From: Xiphias gladius
Taxonomy: Eukaryota > Chordata > Actinopteri > Istiophoriformes > Xiphiidae
DNA length: 64,000 nucleotides
Assembly: GCF_016859285.1 (NCBI RefSeq)
Contig: NC_053400.1
Coordinates: 18,200,546 to 18,264,545, forward strand
Direction of reading: 5' to 3'
This document shows positions 41,330-52,760 of the stretch, piece by piece; the first letter of the stretch is position 1, and every line of letters begins with the position of its first letter. The translations under genes and the position numbers were made by a program. The notes below the pieces were generated by a model. The model was not told where the DNA came from, did not search any database, and worked only from the letters and a program-made list of their open reading frames with translations.

Positions 41330-44229
41330 TGTGAAGCTGCAGCGGTAAAATACAATATTTAGCCATATTTAGCCAATCTGAACCACTACTTCCGGGAGCA
41401 ATCTTAAAATATTTTAAAAAATACTACTAATTCAAGACAAGGACCAGATATATACCGTATGCTATAAGAAACTTATTAATATAACAAAATTAGTTCTGCG
41501 GCAGCTAAACTGAAAAGACAGGCTTGTTAAAAAATGTGCCAACTATTTGATAAACTATTTACAAAATATTATATATTTTTAACACGCTTATCCACAGGAA
41601 AAGTTATGTTTTTGAACTGTAAAAACACACAACTGTCCTCAACATTTTCAGCTTAAAAAATGTAGGCTTAAACTCAACAGATGGCAACATGATCAGATAT
41701 AAAAAGAAGTGTGGGACATGAATTGAGAGTTTGTGGTTCTAGAAAGGGAAATATTTACAAAACATACAGTAAAAGATCTTTTTCGAAAAAGAATTTTTGA
41801 CATGTCACAATAGGAAAAGCATAGGTGTGAAAAAAAAGAATGATGGATGAATTAAATTGGTGTTGTGTATGCTGGCTGACCATGTAAAATCTTCCTTTGT
41901 ATATGCTACCAGTCTTCTCAGTCAGGTTGAGTATGGATGTTACTCAACTTCTGGCTTGCTGCACCACAATCTGCATTTTTTTCTACTGCACAGCAGATGG
42001 TCTCTTTGAATGGAGTGAACGCTTATTTTTAGGTGAGCCTCTTACTTGTGAGTATTATATTACAGGTTGTTTTTAGCCTTAATTTTTCTGCGCTACTGAG
42101 CTTCAACCAGTCAGTCTATAGAGCTATTGCCCATGTTTAACAGCCCAAAAAGTGCCCAGTGAGCCCAGTTTAACCTATTAGATGCATCTGTTGCCTCATG
42201 TTATGTGTTTTTCTGCTACAGAAAACATATATTTGTGATAAGATAGCTCTTCCCGACTTCTTTAGCACAAAAATGGACCGGAGAGAGCCATCTTTCAGCA
42301 GTAGTCACTAGAGAAAATCATGAATATCGTGTTACAACATGGTGACCTCAAAAACCAGGCAGCCTAAAAAATACAAACAGTCAGAGAAAACTGATATCTC
42401 GTTAAAGTTATATTAACAACGACCAAGAGGTTAATCACAAGGAAATGGTGCAAAGAGGATATCCTACTCTAGGACAGTGGCTGGACATTACTACGACCTT
42501 TGTATAAACACTGAAATATCTGAGTTGGATCAGTATGTTGATATCTCACTGACACCCATTTTGCGTTTTCTTCTGTAACAACGCAATGAAATGCAAGATT
42601 TACCGCTCTACGCCTGGCCAGACAAAATAGACGACTGAAAGCTAAAAACCCAAACCTCTGCAAAATTGTGCCCTTAGTAAGTTGTTCTGGTGTGTTAGCA
42701 AATAAAAGCCAGACACAGAATAATATAGGCATTCATTTGGGGTCTGGTTGATGAAAGTAAGTCCAACACTCACCTTCCTTTTCACACTGTTATGATCAGC
42801 ACTTTTTGTTTGCTATAAATGGCTGCCTGCTGCTGCAGGAGACAAGGTTAATAAGAGTGGAATTTATGGACGGTAAAACCTAAAGAATGGGCTGAAAAAC
42901 ACTAAAAAGCCCTGCGGAGCACTCCCAGCACCAACTCTCACATTACATGCACTCATCTGTTCCATTGTTAATAAAATAAATATTAGTGGACATTTAAACC
43001 TGCATTAATTGATTTTTTAACCACTTTTGAGGCAACACAACAAGCTATAAAACTGACATAATATCATCTTATTATTTTGTATAATGCAAAAATTTGCCTA
43101 TTTACACATCAGTCAGACACAGAGCAACAGTTCCATTCAACTGGAGTCGTGTTGCTCTCCATCAGGCAACTGTAAGGCCAATAGTCAATCTCCTTTTAGC
43201 TCTGTTTTCTTTTCCACCGACTCATGAGGGAAATATCCAGCTAAAAATCCATTTAATTCACCAGTTTGTCTGTCTGCCATTTGGTGTTGTGCAGGTGTTG
43301 CAGAGTTGGTTCATCAGAGCTTTGTCCCTGAAAACAGCTGCCTGCTGCGGCTAAAGCAGACCTTGTTGAGGGCCTTGAAAGTGGAGCATTAAATCCACGA
43401 GTTGAAAGATGTTAAAATGCTCTATAGAGTAGAGAACTGGAGATAATAATACTCTGTCGGTTCAGTGCTGTAAAAAACATCCTTCACGTAACATCTAGCC
43501 ATTAGACCCACTGTTAATATCAAAATACTGATAATAGACACTTTAAAAGTAGTAGAATATAAAATGATTTTCCTTTTTACAACAGCCAACAATTGCATGT
43601 ATAACCATTAGAATATATGCAAATGGTTCCTTGAAACACTGAATGTGATGGGGTCAGAGTATTTATGGTGGTTCTTATGACTCGAACAGGAATAATAATA
43701 ATTATTATTATTATTGGCACACAGCTTTTCATTTACCTGCCAAGATGGCGGCAGTATTGGTTGCCATAGGAGATTTCTGATGCAGCTGTCTAGCCTCTTC
43801 TCAGATGAAGATACATTTCTAATCAAACACTTTAAAATAGCATAAGTTCTATCTTTTTTTAGTTATCGTTGTTTGCTTATGTGTGACAGGAAACAAACTT
43901 AGGCCCAAGTAGTTTTATTAAGTACAGTATGGTGAAATGACCTGAGAGTGTGAAGATGCTCTTTTAGTTTTGGACCCAACCTCGGTGTGCGCTACTATTG
44001 AGCCCTTCACAACCAAATACTACATTTATTAAAGATTTAATCACCTACATGAAAAGAAAACTGTTGGCAACGGTCTCCAGATCTACCATCTAACTAGCTA
44101 ACATTAGCCTGTATTAGCTCAGCGCTGTGTTTTGTTATTAGATCCTCGGTCCCTTTCAACAGCAAGGTGGCTAATGCTAACTAGCTAACGTTCATGGTGC
44201 AACTGCTGCAGTCTGCGGCGGAATTAAAG

Positions 44230-44560
44230 CACCAGGTACAAGATCGGATCTTTTGAGACTTCGCAGATTTTCTCCCAATGCACCCTATCGTTACGCTGCA
44301 AGAGTTACCACTTATTGGTCACCGTTCCTTAACATTAGCGAGGCTCCGTCTGCACGTTGGTATTACCTGAGAGGTGGATGTTGGGACAAAGACTGCACTC
44401 TGAGCGTGGAGTGCAGAACCTGGGATTCTGCCGACCCCTCTCACACCCAGCCTCAGAGCCGTGTCTGGATAGCCAAACTTCGGCAAAGGCCTTGGCCCGA
44501 GGACGACCGAGTTCAGATAGTGCGGGTCTATTTCTCACAGGAGGGGTGGGGGGTGTGTGT
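44230..44560 (-). promoter_or_regulatory. znf280d: Candidate znf280d promoter / 5' UTR exon region
   Basis: Relatively GC- and CpG-rich segment 2.9-3.2 kb upstream of the znf280d ATG, with an inverted CCAAT box (ATTGG at 44314-44318). The ATG exon needs an upstream non-coding exon, and this is the best island for it. Inference only. Confidence 0.35.
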
Positions 44561-45059
44561 GTGTGTGTGGGGGGGGGGGAGTCTGCTGGCCCAAGGCAGC
44601 GGAAACGCTCGGACCGCCTGCACCAATCAGACCACCCGCCCCATCGCTGGTTTTCTTCTTCTTCTTCTTTGAGGTTTTACGGCAGTTGACATCGACGATA
44701 TTGCATTGGCTGCCACCTTCAGTTTTTTATCCTCCCTCCAGTGTCCATTAATTGTAAGGGGGTCTTTCCAGTCCAGCCTAATAACCATTTCTTCCCTTGA
44801 ACACTGCCTCCACATTCTAATATAGGTTTAATGTTGTCCTCTAGCCGCCTTAATTTTTTTCTTTAGAATTAAGCAACCTACTGTTATTGCCTTTTGAGTG
44901 GCTAATTTCATATGCCTCCAGTACACGAACAGTGAATGTGTAATATGCGGCACAGCCACAGTGAATGGTATATGCATTTCAGCCTGCTGTGTATGGATTG
45001 ATATCCTAAATAAAAAATAAAAAAAATAAAAAACTCTTCAGTCTTGTCTGAGGCTAGTA

Positions 45060-45243
45060 GACTTATATTAGAGTACTTTTATTTTTGATACTTTTACTAC
45101 ATTTTCCGGAAGATACTTAAATACTGTGACTTAACTAACATTTTCAAAACAAGAAGACTGTCACCTGTAATGGGGTATTTTTTTAAATTGTGGTATTAGT
45201 ACTTTTACTTAAGTAGAGGATTCAAATACTTCTTCCACCATTG
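45060..45243. mobile_element. hAT-like MITE remnant
   Basis: Right-hand part of the CAGTGGTGGA family: 'agtacttttacttaagtag' followed by 'caaatacttcttccaccattg'. The left end is missing. Confidence 0.55.
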
Positions 45244-45504
45244 TGCAGTGGTCCGTCACAGACTGTAGCTGCAACTCTTGATGGCCTGAGTTGCAGCTCC
45301 CATACACTCAGATTATGACATCCACTAAGTGGAGGTAAAGGTGTCTATTTTTCACAAGGGCAAGTAATAGTCAGACTGGCTGCTGTCCGTATTGCTTTAA
45401 AGAAAAGTAAAGCCCTATAATTAAGTTAGCTACCTCCATTAAAAGCTAACATGGTCTGTACAGTCTATATAAGTCTACTTTTTAAAGTAAATTTCCCACT
45501 TTCC

Positions 45505-48500
45505 CCATTTAAATGTAGCATCTACACGCTGGTTATGAATGCAGGCTTTACAAATGTTTTTCCACCACTTTTTTTAAATTCAACATGGCTCCTTCTCTTA
45601 CTAGTTTCCCCAGTACTGTTGCTGGTTGATAAAATGCAATCAGCTTGAATGGGAGTGGGCGCTTCCAAAAGAGGACATGAGAGTTTGGGAACCACAGATT
45701 TAGACCAACTTTCATAAAACGGCCTTTGTAGCAAACTAAACACTTGTGTGCTGCTTCAGAGTGAGATGTTCAGGTGTGTATCAGATTCAGCCCTGCTTGA
45801 TCCCAGTACATCTTAATGTATTATTGAGAAATTATGAACCAATACCATGCATTTGAATAATACAGCAATGAAGCACGTGAGGCTGGGTTTTGACTTAAGA
45901 ATTTATTTTACTGAACATAATACTAAAATAATGGCTGTACCATTGAAGTGGAATGTAAGTTACAGGCTGCTACCACTTTTTTCTTTTGGTCTTGGACTCA
46001 CAGTGGCCTGCACAGACACTTAAATATGCAGATAACATATTAATTTGTGCAATTGATATGACACATTTATGTGAGATGACTTACTGAACTCACCAATTAT
46101 AACTGTTGGTTTCATCTTGCTTCATTTAAGTTTTATAGTTATTGTTTGTTTGATGTGCCAGTTGATTCAAGTTCAAGTACGGTAAAGCGAGGCCGAGAAA
46201 CCGATACAGAGAGGGCCTGTGAGTTGGACTGGTCTGACTGTAGCTGGTTAGATGATGTTGCATATACTGCAGGACCCTGGACACTCGATAAGGACACAGG
46301 GTTGTTGCTGATTTGCTGCACCTCAGAAGAATGGACACCACCATAGGCCCCGGGTGTTACTGTGGCTGTAGCCACTTTCTGGAAAAGTTGCTGGTGACCA
46401 GCTGGAAAACAACACACAAACTCTTTGGGTGAACTAAACAAAAGATAACACAAATTACATCATCACAAGAATATCAGCCCCATTAAACAGTCATTAAAAA
46501 AGGTGAAAATAGTTACAAAAAAAGTCTGTTCAGAGCGCTCCACGCTTTTACCTGGTACTACTGCAAACGAATTCCTGGGAGGACATTGTATCCCAAGGGA
46601 GCCAATGAACTCAGTGTTGCTTGTTAATTGTGGAGAAGCCACAATGAATCCCTGGGAAATAGAAACAGAGTCCATATTTTAACATACAGAACCAGTACCC
46701 ATGTAACAACCATTTCGGAAATTAAATGACAAGCTATAAGTTATTACAAATAACTACATAAAATGATTCTAATAACATCATTACTTGGTTGTTGAAGACA
46801 ACAGGCTCTTCAGTTTCTGTTTTCAACTTCGGTGGTGAAGTCATCACTGCATTTCTCTTGTTCGGCTGAGAGTACAAAAGCTGGATGTTTAAAAACCTCA
46901 ACACCAACATGTTCTTTAAGAAAACGCTGTTACATACTCAGCTCTCCAACGTCATCTTCATCTTTACAGTGAACTTGTGAAGTTTGTTTCTGCCATGGCT
47001 CCAGCTCCTCCTCTTCACAATCAAGTAAAAGCTCAGATGTTGTGGACCTGAAACAGAAAACAGCAATGAATGACACACTTGGTTTCCGTAACATACAATA
47101 ACCAGACAAATGTTTACTGATATGCCAAGCTCCCATTCAATGATTGATGAATTTGCTGTCTTCACTTGGCTTTTTTTTTTTCTTTGCTGCCCTTTTTTGA
47201 GCCAATTTGCCTTTTCTAATTTCCAATACTCTCTTACAGAGGGAATCAAAGAAGACTGGTTTTTGTAAGTTTTCTGCTCATATCATTCGGTTTAAAAAGT
47301 AGTTTTATGGGTAAATAGTAAAAATTATTCTCATTTACAATCATTCTTAAGTATTCCATTCATAATCCATCTTAATTTGGTAACTCTGATAAAATGGCAT
47401 CTTTTTGGTTTTCTTGTAGTAAAGCAGTTAATTTCAAGAGGGTGGAACTGGGATTATCTTTGTCTAAACCTGTAGGTGTGGCCTTCAGACACAAGTTGCT
47501 CTAGAGCTACAGGACCAAGAATTTGCATCATTCAGTGAACACTGAGTTGCCAGTTTATAAAGCTAAACCTAGCCTAGCAACAATCCTGCATTGAATCCTG
47601 GTTGAATCTTATTATATTCACTTTTTGTTGAGACTGTAAGTGAAGGTGTTGATTCAACTCTTTGGTAATTTATTTTATGGCACTGTTGAATTATGAATTT
47701 AACGTTTTACAGAAAACAGTTTCTACTATTTTTTTTGGAGGGGTGGGGGGGGGTGTGTTCTATTTGAACAGTGCATGTTTAAAGGAATCCACTGCTCTTT
47801 TATGTTGGAATAGCTTTAACCTTTTCTTTGTACTGGTGTTTCAATTCTCCCTCTATCATGAGATTTGAGCAAGATTAATACATTCTACATATCAACATTC
47901 TTGGAGAAAAAAAAGTTTGTTGTAATATATTAATTCAAAGTACATAATAACTTTGATTTTATAAAAAACATTCTTGAAAATGAGCCTCATCAAAGACATA
48001 CAGGTATTAGTGGGAATTAGTGGTACGTAAACTTCTTCATCACAGCTGTCATCTGCTCCTGATGTTTTCAGTTCAGTAGTTTCTGTGATGTTTTCAATAT
48101 CACTATCCAAGTCAGATCTATTAGATTAAAAAAACAAAACAAAACAAAACATCTGATGATAGAATCAAATGAGACACAGAAACACAAATTACGATACAAT
48201 ATATGCTGTATAATATAGTATAAACTTACATTCTGTTCTTCACACTGTTGCAATCATCCTCATCAATAGTGACCTCCACCTCATCGAAACTGAAAATGTC
48301 ATGTCACAGTTAGGACAATGAATAAGACAGGGAGTAAAAAAATATCAATACAGTACTGACAGACATATATAGCTACTGAAACATACATTCTCAAAAAAGA
48401 TCAATAGATGTTCAACATCAACTTGCTGGTGCCGTTTACCTCTGCAGACATACAGAAAATAATTTTCTGAAAATTCAAAAGTCGTTACAGCATGTGGACA

Positions 48501-49765
48501 TTAATTGTATAATATGACACCTGTGCAGTGAAACCCACATGAACGCCTGTAAAATATAATGTGATCCAATGCAAAAGCCATGGAGTAACCCAGAGCATGC
48601 AAAGCAATAAAAAAAAAAAAAAAAACATACAAGCAGTCTAGATTGACGCAAAGTAACTGTCACGTTCCTGGTTCAATTCTGGCCAAGTAGCTTCTAATGT
48701 CATCTACCTTTATCTTTCCCCATGTTTCCTTTCAAACACTGCTAATAGATTTAAGTAAAGGCCAATTTTTGGGGTTATTAAAAAAAATGTATGGGCTAAA
48801 ACAATGTCAACGGCCAACCTCAGTCAATACAAGTGATGTGTTAAACAAGACTAGGTCAAAACCTAGTATATAGCTGAACCACCCTTCAACAGAAAGTAGC
48901 TAAGGTTTGTCCAAAAAGTTGCTAGATTTGTCACGAGGTGCTTTTTTTGAAAAAAAAGTTTTTAAAAGGGTGTAAAAACTGTAAATCTTGTGACAAAGGC
49001 GCAAAGTTGGTAACACTGCCTGTAAACGCCCCCCTGTAGAAGTAATAGAACCTGTTTGCACTAATTCATTTTGAAAGAGCAACGACCAATTGGGAAAGTC
49101 AAACACTCGTTCGGCTGACCAATGGTGTAACTTCATCACTCAGTCAGGCGGTCAGACGGTCAGTCAGACATTTACATTTGTAGGACTGGCCCCCACGTTG
49201 CAGCCCAGCCAAAAAACAAGGCAAGGTGATGACTGCTTACCTTTCAGAGGCTGATACATGTCTAAGACTTGAAGGCTCTTGTATGCAAGCTCCAGTGGAG
49301 GTCATCATTATTGAGGATCTCTTTTCATACCTGTAAAAAGAAACCTTATCATTAGACACAAAACCTCATCTGGAAAAAAAACAAAGCGCAAATCTCATTT
49401 TTAAGCAGACAACTATCTCAGTCATAATTATTACAGAAAGTACTTCTAAAAGCTGTGGATTAGACGGAGGAATCTGAAGATTGTTTAAGCAAACACTCAT
49501 TTCCTCTGAGTTTTACAAATGCGATTTTTTCAAGTTTGTACCAAAAACTGTTTGCAGAGTCAGCAGATGTTAATACTGCATAAATTATATGACAAATCAA
49601 ACTGAAACTAACAGCATGGATAGAGAGTAGGGGTGAGTAGGAACATTTTTTTCTCAATAAAGTATAAGTACGAACACGAATGTTTGTGTCTTCAAACAAA
49701 AAAATAGTAAAGATAAAAATATATGTTCAATGACTCCAACTGTGTAGAGCATAAGTGAACTCTAC
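45505..49765. repeat. Tandem segmental duplication, copy A
   Basis: Matches 53377-57385 in direct orientation over almost its whole length. Flanks differ by roughly 5 percent by eye, but the central 46119-46861 differs at only about four sites. Copy A has an insertion between the exons at 47047 and 48003 and a deletion of roughly 290 bp that removes half of one exon. Carries znf280d-like exons. Confidence 0.85.
45902..45907 (-). terminator. Candidate poly(A) signal, copy A
   Basis: AATAAA on the minus strand about 230 bp below the stop at 46139, at the same relative position as in copy B. Confidence 0.5.
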
Positions 49766-50430
49766 AATGTTGATAGTTTACAAATGACACTGCATGTATT
49801 CCATCAGGCAAATTATTAAAAGTATTACTGTTGTACATCAAATTGTAATGATGTAATGATAAACTATAATGTTTATCAAGTGTAATGTTTATGTACTTGT
49901 ACCAAAGGAAGGCCTACCTTTGAGATTCAGTGCCATTGCTAGCCAGTGATGGGGGAGGTGGTAGCTCATGGTTACTCCCAGTCTTCAGGAGGGTTGATGC
50001 TGATGGACCCTTTATGTACCTTTTGTAACTGTTTAAAAAAAAAAAAAAATGGAAAAAAGGAAAAAAGGATGTAATGTTATAATTATGTATCCAGAGCTGA
50101 GAGACCAGGCGCGATGTATGCAGGGGTTGTATTGGGCCGGGGCTGTCAGGGGCTAAGCCTATGATGGGCCGGTATTAAACCAAATTCTGTGACCCAAATA
50201 CTGTAGGAATTTCAGTTGTATTGCCATTGCATAAATGTTTTATCATACTTTGGAAGCAGCTACCAAAATAAAGGAAAACATGCAACAGGAGGACAAGAAC
50301 AGAGTTAACTTGCTCTGTCAATGTAACCTTGCTGAAATGAGGGTTGGTTCCATTTCTTTTGGTCAACACATTCAACAAATTATTTTCTTTGCCTAAAACC
50401 TATATTGTGTAATCTGTATTTTCTTTGCAG

Positions 50431-50916
50431 GTTTCATTAGATGACATGTTGAGTGCAGACAGAGATGACCTCCTTGATAGAGTAGCCACATGTCTCCCAG
50501 GTTTGATATTTGACATAGGTCCTAATGCTACAAGGAGCAGTATACTACTGTGGTGGTGCACTTGTCAAAACTGTCGGGACATACCAATACAGATTAAGAG
50601 GAAGTGCTGCCAACAGAGACCAGAATACTGTATCAGCTGGGCACCCCATATGGAATACTGTTGCTTGGAGGAGGGGATTCTACAACTGGCAGGGCAGCTC
50701 AGACATGAATATCTGGGCTTAGATGACCCACAAGACCCTGGGTAAGTCAACAGAGAATACAGACATGCAGCATAGAGAGACTTTGTTTTGTGGCATCAGG
50801 GTCAACTGAGGGCTGGTCACCAAATTGTCATCCCAGGCTGTTGCATGTTCCGCATATCGGACACACATCGAGATCCTGATAGGAACTATAAAGGCTTCAT
50901 CCCTGGCCTGCTGTGA
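50431..50916 (+). pseudogene. P2X7 cytoplasmic-domain-like pseudogene
   Basis: One frame runs from a splice-acceptor-like tttctttgcag to a TGA at 50914. It encodes a Cys-rich module of the P2X7 receptor C-terminal (ballast) type: WCTCQNCRDIP, KRKCCQQ, YCCLEEGILQLA, then NREYRHAA-RDFVLW and HQIVIPGCCMFRISD ending YKGFIPGLL. In mammals this domain is the cytoplasmic tail of P2RX7, and stand-alone relatives are frequent in fish. Two in-frame stops, TAA at 50743 and TAG at 50773, break it. The TAA overlaps GTAAGT, so the first half could still act as an exon. It lies in the large intron of chimeric gene A, on the other strand. Confidence 0.65.
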
Positions 50917-51049
50917 CACATTTTTAGATTCCATTCATTCCCATACCGTACTGGTTTTTGCTACTGCTTTGCACAACTGAGCTGCAGCAATATTTATAGA
51001 CTAAGCTCAGGCCAGAGTGAGGCTGACAGGAGAAAGGCTACAATCACTC

Positions 51050-52050
51050 AGAGACTGCTAAGCCCTTTTTCAGAGGGGGAAATTTGTGTCTCTTGAGCTT
51101 TGTGCTGGGTGGCTTCACACAGGCTGGACCCACGTCTTCATGGCTCTCACAGGGTGAGGGTCTCTAATCTAATCCCATGGAGTAGCGAGGGCTTCCTGAC
51201 TCAGGGATTGCCTATGGGGTATTATTTGGTGTAGGAAAGTGGTCACAACAGATGCCTCCCTTTCAGGCTGGGGGGGGAAGTATTGGAGTAGTAAATGGAA
51301 CCTGGGACCCTCACCGGCACTCCACTCACATATGATATACTCACAATTACCTGGAATTGTAAGCTGTTCATCTGTCACTGAAACATTTCCTCCCTTTCCT
51401 GAGGGGACATCATGTGTTAGTCCAGACAGACAACACCACAGTAGTGGCTTATATCACCAGACAGGGGGGGCGCAAGATCCCTTCAGTTGCACACACAAGC
51501 AATGTTTTCTGTCTCTGAAAACCACCCATGTGCCAGGAATTCTGAACAGTGGAGCAGATCTTCTGTCCAGGGGGAACCCCTTTTATGCGTAATGGAGACT
51601 TCACCTAGGCATACTGAGTGGTGTGGGAGTGGTACGGGTGGCTGTCCTTAAACCTCTTTGCAACATCGGACAACACTCAATGTCCTTTGTTTTTCTCCCT
51701 TCATGATCAGAATGTACCTCTGGGGTGGGCGCACTGGCTCATCGGCGGCCTCTTTTGTATGCATTCCCCCCGATAGCTCTGATCTCCCCGACCTAGGCCA
51801 GGGTGCAGGAGGAGGGCCTGTCGATGATTCTCGTAGCTCCTTACTGGTCGTCAAAGCACTGGCTGGCAGAGATTACCCAGCTCCTTTGCCAGGAGGAGCT
51901 GGGAGGAGCTGACAATACAAAGGGACCTGCTGTCTCAGGGGTGTGGACAAATATTTCATCCCCACCCAGAGAGACTAGCTCTGTGGGCCTGGCCCATGAG
52001 TGTTTCAACCTGAGGACCCTGGGCCTCCCCCCGTACATAACTGAGACTTA
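51050..52050 (+). mobile_element. Degenerate DIRS-like retroelement fragment
   Basis: Remnants in several frames include the RNase H-type start VVTTDASLSGWGG (from about 51239), QTDNTTVVAYITRQGG (about 51420) and the HVPGILNSGADLLSRG motif (about 51525). A distal SMILVAPYWSSKHWLAEITQLL (about 51816) and a DLLSQGCGQIFHPHPERLALWAWP-like stretch (about 51920-52000) follow. This order is typical of DIRS-type polyproteins after the reverse transcriptase. Frameshifts and stops show that it is inactive. The 5' boundary is uncertain, and no tyrosine recombinase or terminal repeat was found. Confidence 0.6.
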
Positions 52051-52559
52051 GCAAGCTGATGCTACAGTTGCTGTTGCAGAGAGGACGAGATGGTTTCCCA
52101 CAGCCAGCACACCGGCTGCAGACAGCGATACTCACAACTCTCCTGCTACTATAGCTAACATCACACCAACAGCTTATCTTGGCATACCAGAAAGTAAGCT
52201 GAATGTCCGTGGGTAAGTAATTTAACTGGCACCTATTTAGTAACTAACCAGTTGCGATTAGCTATCACAAACATTAGCAAACGGGAAAAACAATACCGAC
52301 CTATCGGCTTTGGGAAACATAGCAAAAGTAATGTTACCCACCTGTCGAGCAGAAACAGAGCGACCTCCACATCCGCCTTCATGCCTTTCACCTCTCGGAG
52401 GTCTCTCCACCGTTGGAAAGCCTCACCGATGTTAACGCGGCTCTTCCCCCTCGCGTGATCATAGCCCTTCTTTTTCAGTTTTTGTTCTTCTGACCTTCTC
52501 CTCCTCGGCTGTTTCTCAGCCATCTCTCCTTGAATATGCGATTGTGTTGTGTTGTGTTC

Positions 52560-52760
52560 AGTACTTTGGCATGTGCCAGATTTACCTGCTTTCGCTCTCA
52601 CTCACGCTTTGCGTTGCCTTGTCCTATGCAGAGCACCAACGCCGTTTGTCGCTGATTGGCTGGAAGTGTTGTGCTGCTCGGTCCGACCCGCTTTGTTTTC
52701 CATTAGCAGAGCCAGGGCTGCGTGGGAACAGCGGGTTTTTTCAGCTGACAAACAGAGCAG
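52560..52760 (-). promoter_or_regulatory. Promoter region of chimeric gene A
   Basis: GC-richer segment directly upstream of the leader-exon ATG (52523), with a CCAAT box on the minus strand (agccaatcagcg, about 52651-52662). The combination of leader exon and CCAAT-bearing upstream sequence suggests that the promoter was carried along with the repeat-type leader. Confidence 0.4.

Larger units (their letters stand above)
41340..45500. other. znf280d upstream interval, no coding gene supported
   Basis: Spacer between znf280d and the duplicated region. It holds an (AAT)n tract near 43690, a G/T-rich run at 44550-44580, a fish retroposon-like fragment from about 44650 (ttcttcttcttctttgaggttttacggcagttg) and a MITE remnant at 45060-45243. 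Open frames near 44253-44690 show no homology or splice support. Confidence 0.55.
46139..52523 (-). pseudogene. Chimeric gene A: repeat-type leader exons joined to znf280d-like N-terminal exons, decayed
   Basis: Exons in transcript order: 52342-52523, 49918-50028, 49241-49330, 48230-48289, about 48003-48117, 46938-47047, a partial exon ending 46785, 46552-46651, 46139-46401. The leader starts MAEKQPRRRR and contains KSRVNIGEAFQRWRDLREVKG and EVALFLLD, a motif I recognise from many repetitive fish genes; its split codon joins in frame to SYKRYIKGPSAS in the next exon. Three acidic exons follow. The remaining exons parallel znf280d exons 1-4: [39 protein letters not shown] and AGHQQLFQKV...EVQQISNN. 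Damage: the 48003-48117 exon has lost the AG|GT donor still present in copy B, and the exon ending at 46785 has lost its 5' half and acceptor. It may still make a short N-terminal product, so 'pseudogene' is a judgement. A CCAAT box lies about 130 bp upstream. Confidence 0.5.

Noticed and set aside
44253-44689. Overlapping open frames of 139 and 110 codons on the plus strand
   Set aside because: They lie in a CpG-richer promoter-like stretch, run into G/T and CTT simple repeats and show no family resemblance.
49460-49699. 79-codon minus-strand open frame
   Set aside because: Intronic within the duplicated unit. The homologous stretch in copy B does not keep the frame.
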